The notes under the pieces are model-generated. The model was given only the letters and a program-made list of their open reading frames with translations. It did no database searches and was not told where the DNA came from. Source: Lancefieldella parvula DSM 20469 (GTDB lineage: Bacteria > Actinomycetota > Coriobacteriia > Coriobacteriales > Atopobiaceae). From it: a DNA stretch of 64,000 nucleotides. Positions 1 to 8,563 of the stretch are shown here, one piece after another (position 1 is the first letter of the stretch; the number at the start of each line of letters is the position of its first letter). The translations under genes and the position numbers were made by a program. The stretch covers positions 186,001-250,000 of the forward strand of contig NC_013203.1 of NCBI RefSeq assembly GCF_000024225.1. Direction: 5' to 3'.

Positions 1-1
1 A

Positions 2-1828
2 GATATTGAACTTGCTGCCGGTAAATTCCTGCGTACCAAAAATGCGTTTGTAGATACGTCTTCTGACGTTGAAGCCGGCATTAAGAGCGCAATTGAACAG
101 CTTTTCTCGGATGGTTCAACTTCTTATGTTGCAGCTGAAGCATTTAGCGTAGACGATCCAACTAACGAGAATGCCGTTATTGCAGAATGCTCTGATAGAG
201 AACTTCCTGCTACAGCCACAAATGACATCTCTAAGCTTTATGGTCTGGCTATTCGTACCCGTACAGCAGTTGTTAATGCATCCATCATGCCAAAGATGCT
301 TGAAGCTGCAAACATGACTGACAAGAGTATTCGTGAGGCTGGTATTGAGTCGCCACTTATGGTTATGCGTTGTGATGGTGGTGTAATGACCGTTGATGAG
401 GTTCGTCATCGTCCAATCCTTACTATTCTCTCTGGTCCCGCAGCTGGTGTAGCTGGTGCTTTGATGTACGAGAAGCTTACCGACGGACTGTTCTTTGAGG
501 TTGGTGGCACTTCCACCGATATTTCTTGCGTTAAAGATGGCAAGGTTATGGTTAAGTATGCGGAAGTTGGTGGCCATAAGACGTATCTCTCGTCATTGGA
601 TGTTAGAACCGTTGGTATTGGAGGCGGTTCTATGGTGCAAATTTCTGATGGTAAGGCTGTTGATGTGGGACCTCGTTCTGCCCACATTGCCAACCTGGAT
701 TACGAGGTTTACACCAACGCAGAAAAGATTGTGAACCCACGTCTGGTTGCTGTTCGCCCTATGGATGGAGATCCTGAATACGCAGCTATTGAGTGTGATG
801 ACGGTCTTCGTGTTTGCTTGACTATGGCCGGCGCAGCAAATCTTGCGGGCTTTGTTCCTGAGGGCGATTATGCTTGCGGTTCTGTTGAAGCTGCTCGTGC
901 GGCATGGGCTCCTCTTGCAGAGAATATGGGTGTGAGTGTTGAAGAGGCAGCAGCTCAGGTTCTTGCATTTGCCGCAAAGAAGAACGGTGCTGTAGCTGAA
1001 CAACTTATGAAAGACTATGGCATGGACCCTCGTACAACCGTTTACGTTGGCGGTGGCGGTGGCGCTTCCACTGTTGTGTCACACTTGGCAAAGAGCATGG
1101 GCCATACCTTCCGTATTGCTAAGAACGCTCCTGTTATCTCAACTATTGGCGTTGCTCTTGCAATGGTCCGTGACATGGTTGAGCGTAGCGTTACCAACCC
1201 ATCTGACGATGATATCGTTAGCGTCAGGCGTGAGGCAGAAGCTCGCGCTATCAAGATGGGCGCTGCTCCTGGAACCGTTGAGGTTACTGTTGAGGTGGAT
1301 ACACAGCGTCACGTTGTCCGTGCAATTGCTGTTGGTGCTACTGAACTGCGTAGTAAAGATGTTAATGCCACACGTCTGAGTGCAGATGAGCTTAAGAAAC
1401 TTGTGATAGAGAATCTTGGCGAGGGTGCAGAAAACGTTTCTGAGGTTGCTCATTCTTCCGAGCTCTTTGCCTATACCGCAACCACTACAGAAAAGAAGCT
1501 CTTTGGTCTTCTCACCAAGAAACGCACTGCTCTTCGTCTTATTGATTCCGAGGGCGTTATTAGACTTCAGCGTCCTAATGCTGAGGTGCTTCAAGAAACT
1601 ATTAGTTCATGGCGTAAGGGCGTAACAGCGCTGGTAGAGGACTTAACTGTATACAACGATGGCGGCGCTAATCTGCCAAACGTCTATGTTGTGGTGGGTA
1701 AGCGTATCATCGACCTTTCTGGAATGACTTCGCTTGAGCAGATCTTGAGCCTTGCAGCGGTAGAGCTGGGCGGTTATTCATCTGACGAGCCTGTTATTAT
1801 TGCTGCCACACTTCGTTTGGGCGATTAG
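2..1828 (+). CDS. Hydantoinase/oxoprolinase family protein, 5' end outside window
   Basis: The reading frame is open from the first bases of the window to the TAG ending at 1828, so the N-terminal part is missing; the first visible ATG at 287 is internal. The visible protein has the HyuA-type ATP-binding core: a segment CDGGVMTVDEV near 370-410, SGPAAGVAGA, and FFEVGGTSTDIS near 495-530, followed by VRTVGIGGGS. These are typical of ATP-dependent hydantoinases, 5-oxoprolinases and acetone carboxylase beta subunits (ASKHA fold). A second glycine-rich run (VYVGGGGGAS near 1045-1065) fits the C-terminal half. The substrate cannot be told. The downstream FAD oxidoreductase and putative metallopeptidase follow on the same strand at close spacing and probably form one operon with it. 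Confidence 0.85.
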   Translation, partial: DIELAAGKFLRTKNAFVDTSSDVEAGIKSAIEQLFSDGSTSYVAAEAFSVDDPTNENAVIAECSDRELPATATNDISKLYGLAIRTRTAVVNASIMPKMLEAANMTDKSIREAGIESPLMVMRCDGGVMTVDEVRHRPILTILSGPAAGVAGALMYEKLTDGLFFEVGGTSTDISCVKDGKVMVKYAEVGGHKTYLSSLDVRTVGIGGGSMVQISDGKAVDVGPRSAHIANLDYEVYTNAEKIVNPRLVAVRPMDGDPEYAAIECDDGLRVCLTMAGAANLAGFVPEGDYACGSVEAARAAWAPLAENMGVSVEEAAAQVLAFAAKKNGAVAEQLMKDYGMDPRTTVYVGGGGGASTVVSHLAKSMGHTFRIAKNAPVISTIGVALAMVRDMVERSVTNPSDDDIVSVRREAEARAIKMGAAPGTVEVTVEVDTQRHVVRAIAVGATELRSKDVNATRLSADELKKLVIENLGEGAENVSEVAHSSELFAYTATTTEKKLFGLLTKKRTALRLIDSEGVIRLQRPNAEVLQETISSWRKGVTALVEDLTVYNDGGANLPNVYVVVGKRIIDLSGMTSLEQILSLAAVELGGYSSDEPVIIAATLRLGD

Positions 1829-1834
1829 ACTGAC

Positions 1835-2488
1835 ATGCAGAACGCAAAACACACTCTGGCGAGAAAATCGGCAAACCTTGAAGCGGAGTCTATTTCTGAT
1901 TCTGCTTCACGGTTTCCTTTTCCAACTCGTGAGCTTGCTCTTAAAGAGCTCTCGTGGGATCGCTATGTTATGCGGATTCCTGAGGAGGATAAAAAACGCA
2001 TAGTTGATTTAGCTTGGTCAAAGGGCGAGTGTGCTGCACATATGGTGTTTGAAGAGTCAAATGGTCAAAGTGACTTCTTTCAAATTTGTAAAGATGCAGG
2101 TATGACTATTATCAAAAAAGATATTGATTGCGTATATGGAAACCAGCGCTATTTCAGTGATTACGTTTCTGGTACAAAAGAAATCACACTCTACGAGCAG
2201 TCATGCGCGCTGTGGGCAAAACAAAATCAACTTGACTTGCATGAAGCTCAAAATCTTATTTTGATGCATGAGTTTTTTCATGTTTTGGAGACAACTCGAC
2301 TTGGATTAACGAGCAAAGAATATACCGTTCCACTGTTTACCATTGGTCCTTTTAAGTTGGGAAAAACGGGCATTCATGCACTATCTGAAATTGCAGCGCA
2401 CGCATTTACTAACACTTACTATGGTTTATTAAATAGCTCTTCTGGCTTAAATAGCGTTTCTGACACAGGAGGAAGCAATGATTCATAA
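1835..2488 (+). CDS. Putative zinc metallopeptidase-like protein (HEFFH motif)
   Basis: This is a 217-residue protein that I do not recognise as a named family. It contains LMHEFFHVLE, an HExxH zinc-binding motif, near residue 145. About 30 residues later SEIAAHAF offers a Glu that could be a third ligand, as in gluzincin or ImmA/IrrE-type peptidases. There is no signal peptide or membrane segment, so it should be cytoplasmic. It begins six bases after the hydantoinase-like gene and its 3' end overlaps the next gene by 11 bases, so it looks translationally coupled inside an operon. The start has only a weak ribosome-binding site, so a slightly different start is possible. Peptidase activity is inferred from the motif only. 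Confidence 0.6.
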   Translation: MQNAKHTLARKSANLEAESISDSASRFPFPTRELALKELSWDRYVMRIPEEDKKRIVDLAWSKGECAAHMVFEESNGQSDFFQICKDAGMTIIKKDIDCVYGNQRYFSDYVSGTKEITLYEQSCALWAKQNQLDLHEAQNLILMHEFFHVLETTRLGLTSKEYTVPLFTIGPFKLGKTGIHALSEIAAHAFTNTYYGLLNSSSGLNSVSDTGGSNDS

Positions 2489-3857
2489 AGAAATTACCTG
2501 GAATAACCTACGAATTCCTGTTGTTGGAAGTTTTGATGTAGTTATTATTGGCGGCGGTGTTTCTGGTTCTGCCTGTGGAATTCGCTGTGTTAATGAAGGT
2601 CTTTCAACGCTCATTGTGGATAAGTCAAACTTGCTAGGAGGATCTGCTACACGAGCGCTTGTATGCCCGATGATGCCTACGTATGTCCGTCACCTGCCTG
2701 TTCTTTCTTCCATTGAGCAAGAGCTTTTGGCTTCAGGTGACGCTACGCGTGATAATTACACTACCATGATTTGGTTTGCTCCTGAGCGCTTGGGAGAAGT
2801 ATATGAGCAGCTTTACGCTGCTAAGGACGGTCAGATTCTCTACGATACGTCTCTTGTAGCTGTAGTTTTATCTGATTCTGATGGCGAGAAAACCATTACG
2901 CATGCAATTCTCGCCTCAACCGAGGGCCTGATTGCAGTAGCTGCTCAAACGTGGATTGATGCATCTGGCGATGCGGTTTTGTCCAGAGCTGCTGGCGTAC
3001 CAGTTGCAGCTGGTGATAAGGATGGCATTAATCAGGTTTGCAGCCTGCGTTTTACCATGGGTGGTATTGATGTTGAGCGTTATAGGGATTACGTGCTTTC
3101 GCTTGATGATCACTTCTCACCATTAGTTGATGGATATTTCTTTGAGTCTGCAATGGTTGCGGGTAAAAATTTTAAGCTGGAGCCAAAGTTCCGCGAGGGA
3201 ATTGAAGCAGGCATTCTTGAAGAAGAGGACTTGCGCTACTATCAGATTTTCTCGCTTCCCGGAAAACCAGGTTGCATGGCATTAAACTGCCCACATATTG
3301 CAAGTATGCGTACAAACACTACGGGAGCTGCACGTTCCAATGCAACGATTGAAGCTCACGCCCGCATTCGCCGGCTTGTTACTTTCCTGCAGCGTATGAT
3401 GCCTGGATTTGAACAAAGCTATCTTATGGAGCAGGCTTCACTTTTGGGTGTTCGTGAGAGCTGGCGCGTTGAAGGCCAGGTAATGTTGACTGAAGAGGAT
3501 TACGTTAACCAGGCCCGATTTGATGACGGTCTTGTTCGTGGCGATTGGTACATTGATGTTCACTCCAATAAGGGTGGACTCTTCCATAAAAATACGTACA
3601 AACAAGGTGACTATTACGAGATTCCGTTCCGTTCGATGGTCACCAAACATATCAGCAACCTGGGTGTTATTGGTCGTTGTATCTCTACGACTTTTTTGAT
3701 GCAGGCAAGTGTTCGCATTATTCCAACGGTGACCGATATGGGAGATGCTATGGGTACAGCGTGTGTTCTCGCAAAACGTACGTCAACACCATTGGCCAAA
3801 TTGGATGGCGCGGCGGTTCGTGCAGAAGTAGAACAAATGAAAGCGTTGAATTTATGA
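2478..3857 (+). CDS. FAD-dependent oxidoreductase
   Basis: A 459-residue flavoprotein. The N-terminus has a classic Rossmann dinucleotide-binding motif, VVIIGGGVSGSACGIRC, at about residues 21-37, ending in an acidic residue at the end of strand 2 (LIVDKS). A GG-doublet follows (LLGGSATRAL), as does a second FAD contact region (TWIDASGDAVLSRAAGVP). The C-terminal LGVIGRCISTT and TVTDMGDAMGTACVLAK resemble the FAD_oxidored (PF12831) group. An AGGAGG ribosome-binding site at 2468-2473 supports the ATG at 2478. The gene overlaps the upstream metallopeptidase-like gene and probably shares its operon with the hydantoinase-like protein. The substrate is unknown. Two of the recurrent GGCGAGAA octamers lie inside it (2883 and, inverted, 2908). 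Confidence 0.85.
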   Translation: MIHKEITWNNLRIPVVGSFDVVIIGGGVSGSACGIRCVNEGLSTLIVDKSNLLGGSATRALVCPMMPTYVRHLPVLSSIEQELLASGDATRDNYTTMIWFAPERLGEVYEQLYAAKDGQILYDTSLVAVVLSDSDGEKTITHAILASTEGLIAVAAQTWIDASGDAVLSRAAGVPVAAGDKDGINQVCSLRFTMGGIDVERYRDYVLSLDDHFSPLVDGYFFESAMVAGKNFKLEPKFREGIEAGILEEEDLRYYQIFSLPGKPGCMALNCPHIASMRTNTTGAARSNATIEAHARIRRLVTFLQRMMPGFEQSYLMEQASLLGVRESWRVEGQVMLTEEDYVNQARFDDGLVRGDWYIDVHSNKGGLFHKNTYKQGDYYEIPFRSMVTKHISNLGVIGRCISTTFLMQASVRIIPTVTDMGDAMGTACVLAKRTSTPLAKLDGAAVRAEVEQMKALNL

Positions 3858-3903
3858 TTGCCGCCTGAGAACTACAAAACCTGTGATAAACTTCTACAGT
3901 CAT

Positions 3904-3979
3904 GGGCGATTGGCGCAGTGGCTAGCGCAGGTGCTTTACACGCACAAGGCCGGGAGTTCAAATCTCTCATCGCCCACCA
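3904..3979 (+). tRNA. tRNA-Val (anticodon TAC)
   Basis: A complete cloverleaf of 76 nt can be drawn, with the acceptor stem GGGCGAT pairing with ATCGCCC, an A discriminator and an encoded CCA. The D-arm lies around GGCGCAGTGGCTAGCGC. The anticodon loop TTTACAC gives TAC (Val). The T-arm contains GAGTTCAAATCTC. A rho-independent terminator follows at once. Confidence 0.95.
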
Positions 3980-3990
3980 TAGAATTTCAT

Positions 3991-4016
3991 GCGGCGCCTT
4001 CGGGTGCCGCTTTTTT
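3991..4016 (+). terminator. Rho-independent terminator after tRNA-Val
   Basis: A GC-rich hairpin, GCGGCGCC-TTCG-GGTGCCGC with a UUCG-type tetraloop, is followed directly by six T. It ends the tRNA transcript. Confidence 0.9.
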
Positions 4017-4157
4017 ATCGACTGCTTTTTTCTTATAAAATCGTCACCTTTTTGTAAGTTAGTTCGATGGTATCAATTAGGTATGTGGCGCATTATAAAA
4101 ATGCAGATAAAAATAAAGACGATGTTGTTAAATCCAACAGAGTAAGGGCAACATACT

Positions 4158-5543
4158 ATGAATTTGTTAACAAAAATTGCAGTCGGAAATGTACGCCGTA
4201 ATCTTAGCGACTTTGGGGTTTATTTTGCTGCATTGGCAACGGGTGCTTGCCTTATGTATTCATATGCAGCGTCTGGGGATTATTTGTTTGCCTTGGTGAA
4301 TGACGAATCGGTCCGTTCACTTTTTGTTGCGGAGGCAAATTATAGCCTGGCATTTGGTATTTTGCCTTTTTTGGTGTTTTTGAATGTTACGTCATACGCA
4401 AATAAATTTTTGATTCGTCGGCGTCTTCCTGAATTTGCTCAATATGAGTTGGCAGGTCTCGAAAAGAAAGATGTCATTAGGATATTGCGATATGAAACTA
4501 TTCTGGTTTCAGGAAGTGCGCTCATTGGTGGAATTGTAATAGGTATTGCTATTTCGCCATTTGTAGAAATGATTGTAAGCTGGTCGTACGCACTACCAAT
4601 GAAATTTGTTGTTGTTGCTTCTCCATTGGGTGCCATTGTGACAACAATAATATTTTTTATAACAATGCTCGTGCTCTCTCGGGGTAGTAAACGCATCTTA
4701 AAGAAGTCTACGTTATTGCAGATGATGTCTGCAAAAAAAGAAAATGATTCATCAAAACCACTTTCAATTTCACGAGCAATTTTTGACGCATGTATAGGCG
4801 TTTTGTTGCTGGCAATTGTTTATGTTGTGTGTGCTCAGGCTCCGTTTGCCTTTATTGGTTTCATGATTCCCTTTGGTGCCTGTGCCATTTTTGGATCATT
4901 TTTTGTATTCCGCTCAACACTTGTGTTACTTCCACGTATTCTTAAGAAAATTCCAGGTATATGGTATCGAGGTTTAACCGCATTTTCTGTGCGTCAAGCT
5001 GAAGGTGTCGCACGCAACGCTTCCAAAGCTATGACGTGTTCAGCAGCCCTATCTTCTGTAGGTATGTGCATGTTTGTCTTTGCCGTTGTTCTTCGTACTC
5101 AAATTTTTGAGGTAATTTCTTCACAGGATATGAGTGCTTCGGATGTTTCTGGACCTTTTGGCGTTATTGTATTTACCTGCTCTTTTTATGCGGTTGTGTT
5201 ACTTGTATTTTCTTCTGTCATCTTGGCAGTCCAACAGCTTTCACTTGCTGCAGATAATAAAGAGAGGTATTACAAGCTGTATGAATTAGGAGCTTCTCGA
5301 GAAATACTTTCAAAAAGTTTGCTCACTGGCGTACTGTGCAATTTTTTGCTCCCGGGTATTTTTACCGTGATCCATGCAATTTTTGGACTTAATGTTATTC
5401 GTTTTATGAGCGTAGAAATGTTCCAAACTGCCATTGAGCCAAGTATTTGGCCTGTTGCATTACTCACACTTTTTGGTTTTGTAGTGTATTTCTTTATTAC
5501 GTATATCGGAGCAAAAAAGAACGCATTATCAATGCATATTTAG
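4158..5543 (+). CDS. FtsX-type ABC transporter permease, no partner ATPase nearby
   Basis: A 461-residue membrane protein. It opens with MNLLTKIAVGNVRRNLSDF, the usual start of BceB/VraG-type FtsX permeases, then a hydrophobic segment. Further hydrophobic clusters lie near residues 60-80, 115-140, 155-175, 210-255, 300-320, 345-370, 400-420 and 440-455. The family member that exports or senses bacitracin-like peptides is usually about 650 residues with a large extracellular loop; this one is shorter and lacks that loop. BceB proteins need a BceA ATPase, but none is encoded on either side: tRNA-Val lies upstream and rph downstream. The start has only a weak ribosome-binding site. It could be a decayed orphan, or could use an ATPase encoded elsewhere. 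Confidence 0.75.
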   Translation: MNLLTKIAVGNVRRNLSDFGVYFAALATGACLMYSYAASGDYLFALVNDESVRSLFVAEANYSLAFGILPFLVFLNVTSYANKFLIRRRLPEFAQYELAGLEKKDVIRILRYETILVSGSALIGGIVIGIAISPFVEMIVSWSYALPMKFVVVASPLGAIVTTIIFFITMLVLSRGSKRILKKSTLLQMMSAKKENDSSKPLSISRAIFDACIGVLLLAIVYVVCAQAPFAFIGFMIPFGACAIFGSFFVFRSTLVLLPRILKKIPGIWYRGLTAFSVRQAEGVARNASKAMTCSAALSSVGMCMFVFAVVLRTQIFEVISSQDMSASDVSGPFGVIVFTCSFYAVVLLVFSSVILAVQQLSLAADNKERYYKLYELGASREILSKSLLTGVLCNFLLPGIFTVIHAIFGLNVIRFMSVEMFQTAIEPSIWPVALLTLFGFVVYFFITYIGAKKNALSMHI

Positions 5544-5619
5544 TAATTGCATTAAAGGTAGTGGCAACAAATACCAATAAGTAGAACAAAGCAATACCAA
5601 CAAGAGCAACAATAAAGTG

Positions 5620-5650
5620 TTTCAGAGGGTGGCGTACAGACAGGTATACT
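5620..5650 (+). promoter_or_regulatory. Possible promoter for rph-rdgB
   Basis: A good -10 hexamer TATACT lies at 5645-5650. The -35 candidate (TTTCAG at 5620-5625, spacer 19) is poor. The site is about 55 bases before the rph start, and no other promoter is apparent in the 160-base gap after the permease gene. Confidence 0.3.
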
Positions 5651-5705
5651 AGAGGCGTTTTAAAAAGAATTGACTGCTTTTTATGCAGATGTGAAAAGGA
5701 ACGCT

Positions 5706-6467
5706 ATGAAGTCTGACTCTACGCTGCAATCTAACGCTTCTTCGCAACCTTTACGTTCGTATAATCGTGCGTGGGACCAGATACGACCGGTTACGTTAGA
5801 ACGAAATCTTATGAAGAATGCTGATGGATCTTGTTTGGTTAGCTTTGGTGATACGCGTGTGCTTTGTGCGGCCACCATTGAAGAAGGAGTTCCCGCCTGG
5901 CGTCGTGCTTCTCGTGCTGGTTGGGTGACTGCGGAATACGCAATGCTACCAGCATCAACAAATCAGCGTACTAAGCGAGAGCGCGCCAACCGTAAAGGTC
6001 GCTCTATGGAGATTGAACGTCTTATCGGGCGCTCCCTGCGTTCTGTTGTGGACCTGAATCGTCTTGGCGAGTACACCATTACGCTTGACTGCGATGTTCT
6101 CCAAGCAGACGGTGGCACTCGAACTGCCAGTATAACCGGTGCGTGGGTGGCGCTTCATGATGCGCTTTTTTCGCTTGTCGAGAAGGACGTCTTGTCCAGA
6201 CTTCCCCTTACAGGTCAAGTAGCGGCAATTTCGATGGGCGTAGTTGATGGACAAGTGTTGCTTGACCTGGACTATCCTGAAGACTCACATGCAGATATTG
6301 ATATGAATCTTGTAGGTACCGAGTCTGGCCAGATTATTGAGGTTCAAGGTACGGGCGAAGGTGGACCGTTTGATCGCGAGAAACTCAATCAACTTTTAGA
6401 TGTTGGCCAGGCAGGAATTGCTCATCTTGTTGAGCTGCAAAACCAAGTTACTGGATTTAGGGAGTAA
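5706..6467 (+). CDS. rph: Ribonuclease PH
   Basis: RNase PH trims tRNA 3' ends phosphorolytically. The protein shows the family landmarks in order: [10 protein letters not shown] near the N-terminus, [30 protein letters not shown], the conserved [14 protein letters not shown] phosphate/tRNA-binding arginines, and [19 protein letters not shown]. The ATG at 5706 is preferred over a TTG at 5670 because AAAAGGA lies just before it (5694-5700); the protein is then 253 residues, the usual length. The stop is two bases before the rdgB start, and the rph-rdgB pairing is common in Gram-positive bacteria, which supports both calls and a shared transcript. Confidence 0.95.
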   Translation: MKSDSTLQSNASSQPLRSYNRAWDQIRPVTLERNLMKNADGSCLVSFGDTRVLCAATIEEGVPAWRRASRAGWVTAEYAMLPASTNQRTKRERANRKGRSMEIERLIGRSLRSVVDLNRLGEYTITLDCDVLQADGGTRTASITGAWVALHDALFSLVEKDVLSRLPLTGQVAAISMGVVDGQVLLDLDYPEDSHADIDMNLVGTESGQIIEVQGTGEGGPFDREKLNQLLDVGQAGIAHLVELQNQVTGFRE

Positions 6468-6469
6468 GC

Positions 6470-7120
6470 ATGAGTCAGGATAACGCTACTAACCAGAATA
6501 CTAAGGCTGTATTTGATCCCAACAAGACCATAGTTGTGGCAACGGGAAACACTCATAAGTTAGTTGAGATTGAGGCAATTCTTTCTAAAGTTATGCCTGG
6601 TATAAGTTTTGTTGCCCTTGGTCAACTGGGTGATTTTCCTGATCCAGAAGAAAACGGAAAGACTTTTCGTGATAATGCGTTAATTAAAGCAATGGCTGCA
6701 CTTGATGAGGTAGATTGTGTAGCAGCTATTGCTGATGACTCTGGTCTTTGCGTAGATGCTCTTGATGGCGCTCCTGGAATTTATTCTGCACGTTATGCAG
6801 GAGAGCATGGTAATGACGCCGCTAACAATAAGAAACTGTTGGCTGAGCTTGCTGATGTTGCAGACGCTGAGCGTACTGCACGCTTTCACTCAACTGTTGC
6901 CCTCGTATATCGTGACGGTCGCGTACTTGTAGGTGAGGGAGACTGTGAAGGCGTTATTGGTCATGAGCCAAAGGGCTGCAATGGTTTTGGTTACGACCCG
7001 CTGTTTTGGCCGAATGATGCACCAGGTAAAGCTATGGCAGAACTTTCTCCCAATCAGAAAAATGCTATTTCCCACCGTTTCCATGCACTGCAAAATCTCT
7101 CAGAGCAAATTCTTCATTAA
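6470..7120 (+). CDS. rdgB: RdgB/HAM1 family non-canonical purine NTP pyrophosphatase
   Basis: This enzyme hydrolyses dITP, XTP and ITP to the monophosphate, keeping deaminated purines out of nucleic acids. The 216-residue protein begins its domain with VVATGNTHKLVEIEAIL (the substrate-binding SGNxxK-type motif). It continues with PEENGKTFRDNALIKA, AIADDSGLCVDALDGAPGIYSARYAG (metal-binding acidic cluster) and GCNGFGYDPLFWP, and ends with ISHRFHAL, all hallmarks of the family. GGAG at 6461-6464 precedes the ATG. It is translationally coupled to rph. Confidence 0.95.
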   Translation: MSQDNATNQNTKAVFDPNKTIVVATGNTHKLVEIEAILSKVMPGISFVALGQLGDFPDPEENGKTFRDNALIKAMAALDEVDCVAAIADDSGLCVDALDGAPGIYSARYAGEHGNDAANNKKLLAELADVADAERTARFHSTVALVYRDGRVLVGEGDCEGVIGHEPKGCNGFGYDPLFWPNDAPGKAMAELSPNQKNAISHRFHALQNLSEQILH

Positions 7121-7224
7121 GTCGATGAGCGGTAGTTCAATCAGCTGTTTCACATGATAAACTGAGTGTCATTGAGAATTGCGATACCAAAATTAAGGTA
7201 TTGAAAATAGAAGCATTGAGTGCT

Positions 7225-7253
7225 GTTTTGCAATGTTTATGGCAATGCAAAAC
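7225..7253 (+). promoter_or_regulatory. Inverted repeat in the nagB leader
   Basis: GTTTTGCA (7225-7232) and TGCAAAAC (7246-7253) are perfect 8-base inverted arms with a 13-base loop, ending 21 bases before the nagB start. It could be an operator for an amino-sugar regulator or an mRNA hairpin near the ribosome-binding site. No regulator gene is adjacent. Confidence 0.4.
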
Positions 7254-7274
7254 ACTTCATTTATGGAGGTAAGC

Positions 7275-8009
7275 ATGAGGATTGTTCGTACACGTGATTA
7301 CGAGGACATGAGTAGAAAGGCAGCAAATGTTATTTCCGCTCAAATTATTCTAAAACCAAATTGCATTCTTGGTTTGGCAACTGGTTCCACACCAATTGGA
7401 ACATATACGCAGCTTGCCGAGTGGAATAAGAAGGGCGATTTGGATTTCTCGCAAGTTTCTACGTACAACCTCGACGAGTATCGTGGGCTTTCTCATGAAG
7501 ATCCTCAAAGCTATCATTATTTTATGCGTAAGAATCTTTTTGACCTGGTAAATATTGATATTGAGAATACTCATGTGCCTGACGGATCAAATCCTAATGT
7601 TGCAGAAGCTTGCTCTGAGTATGACGCTCTTGTTGCTGCGGCAGGATATCCTGATCTTCAGCTTCTTGGTATTGGTCACAATGGTCACATTGGCTTCAAT
7701 GAACCAGACGATCATTTCTCTAAGGGTACGCATTGCGTTGATCTTACTGAGAGCACTATTCAGGCAAATAGTCGCTTGTTTGACCGCATGGAGGATGTCC
7801 CTCGACAGGCGTATACCATGGGAGTACAGACCATTATGTCTGCTCGTAGTATTTTGGTTGTTGCAAACGGTGAGGATAAGGCTCAGGCCGTCTATGACAT
7901 GTGTTACGGCTCTATCACACCTCAGTGTCCTGCATCCATCTTGCAGCTCCATACCAATTGCACTGTTATTGCTGACGAGGCGGCACTTTCACTCTGTCCT
8001 GCTCAGTAG
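7275..8009 (+). CDS. nagB: Glucosamine-6-phosphate deaminase
   Basis: NagB converts glucosamine-6-phosphate to fructose-6-phosphate and ammonia in amino-sugar catabolism. Visible landmarks are GLATGSTPIGTY (sugar-phosphate loop), YNLDEYRGL (catalytic Asp), LLGIGHNGHIGFNEP (active-site loop with the general-base His) and YTMGVQTIMSAR. The ATG at 7275 has a strong GGAGGT at 7265-7270 and gives the usual 244 residues; upstream in-frame starts would cross the leader hairpin. It is monocistronic. glmS, which runs the opposite reaction, is encoded near 60.6 kb in the same window. Confidence 0.95.
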   Translation: MRIVRTRDYEDMSRKAANVISAQIILKPNCILGLATGSTPIGTYTQLAEWNKKGDLDFSQVSTYNLDEYRGLSHEDPQSYHYFMRKNLFDLVNIDIENTHVPDGSNPNVAEACSEYDALVAAAGYPDLQLLGIGHNGHIGFNEPDDHFSKGTHCVDLTESTIQANSRLFDRMEDVPRQAYTMGVQTIMSARSILVVANGEDKAQAVYDMCYGSITPQCPASILQLHTNCTVIADEAALSLCPAQ

Positions 8010-8065
8010 GTGTGCTTTTTTAAAAGGAAATCGCAAATAAAGCTTTATGGCGAGAAACCCACGGT

Positions 8066-8102
8066 AATGACAACATGCCCGTGTTCTTCTCGTGTCATTT
8101 TT
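8066..8102 (+). terminator. Probable terminator after nagB
   Basis: AATGACA ... TGTCATT arms with a GC-containing interior are followed by a run of six T (about 8097-8102). The stem is imperfect in its middle. Confidence 0.55.
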
Positions 8103-8110
8103 TGTACAGC

Positions 8111-8139
8111 TTGAGATTTTGTTCGCGAGCACGTATAGT
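8111..8139 (+). promoter_or_regulatory. Sigma-70-type promoter for veg-ispE
   Basis: TTGAGA (8111-8116) and TATAGT (8134-8139) are separated by exactly 17 bases, about 100 bases before the veg start. Confidence 0.65.
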
Positions 8140-8241
8140 GGAAACTTGGCTACTGTGACTATTGTTTGTTGATTGGGACAAAATTCCTATAAGGCTTTTC
8201 GTGTGTTGAGTCCAGGAAGTTCCAATTAACTTGGAGGATAG

Positions 8242-8532
8242 ATGGAAAACGAGATTCCGCCAGTTAATCGTGTTGATGAGATTCATCAGAAGCTTCTTGA
8301 GCTTCAGGGTCAAAAAATTAAGGTTAAAGCTAATATGGGACGTTCTCGCATTATTGAACGGACCGGCGTTCTGGTGAATGCTCATCCATCTTTATTTATT
8401 GTAGAAGTTGGCGAGCGTCGCGGTCGTACTGCACGTCAGTCTTATCAGTACGTTGATGTTTTGACCGGTACGGTTGAACTTTTTGACGTTGAAACTGGCG
8501 AGCGTCTGTTTGATTTTGAGTTTGAAGAGTAA
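8242..8532 (+). CDS. veg: Veg family protein
   Basis: A 96-residue protein that fits the Veg family of Gram-positive bacteria (in Bacillus linked to biofilm matrix control and abundant in growing cells). Characteristic segments are GQKIKVKANMGRSR near residues 28-41 and GVLVNAHPSLFIVEV near 47-61, the latter followed by an RQSYQYVDVLTG segment. It is a soluble small beta-barrel. GGAGG lies just before the ATG. The veg-ispE gene order seen here is conserved in many Firmicutes and supports the call. Confidence 0.9.
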   Translation: MENEIPPVNRVDEIHQKLLELQGQKIKVKANMGRSRIIERTGVLVNAHPSLFIVEVGERRGRTARQSYQYVDVLTGTVELFDVETGERLFDFEFEE

Positions 8533-8563
8533 TTAGTAGCACTATCTAGTGAATAGTACTCTT

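Noticed and set aside
3858-4145. 95-codon frame after the FAD oxidoreductase
   Set aside because: It runs through tRNA-Val and its terminator.
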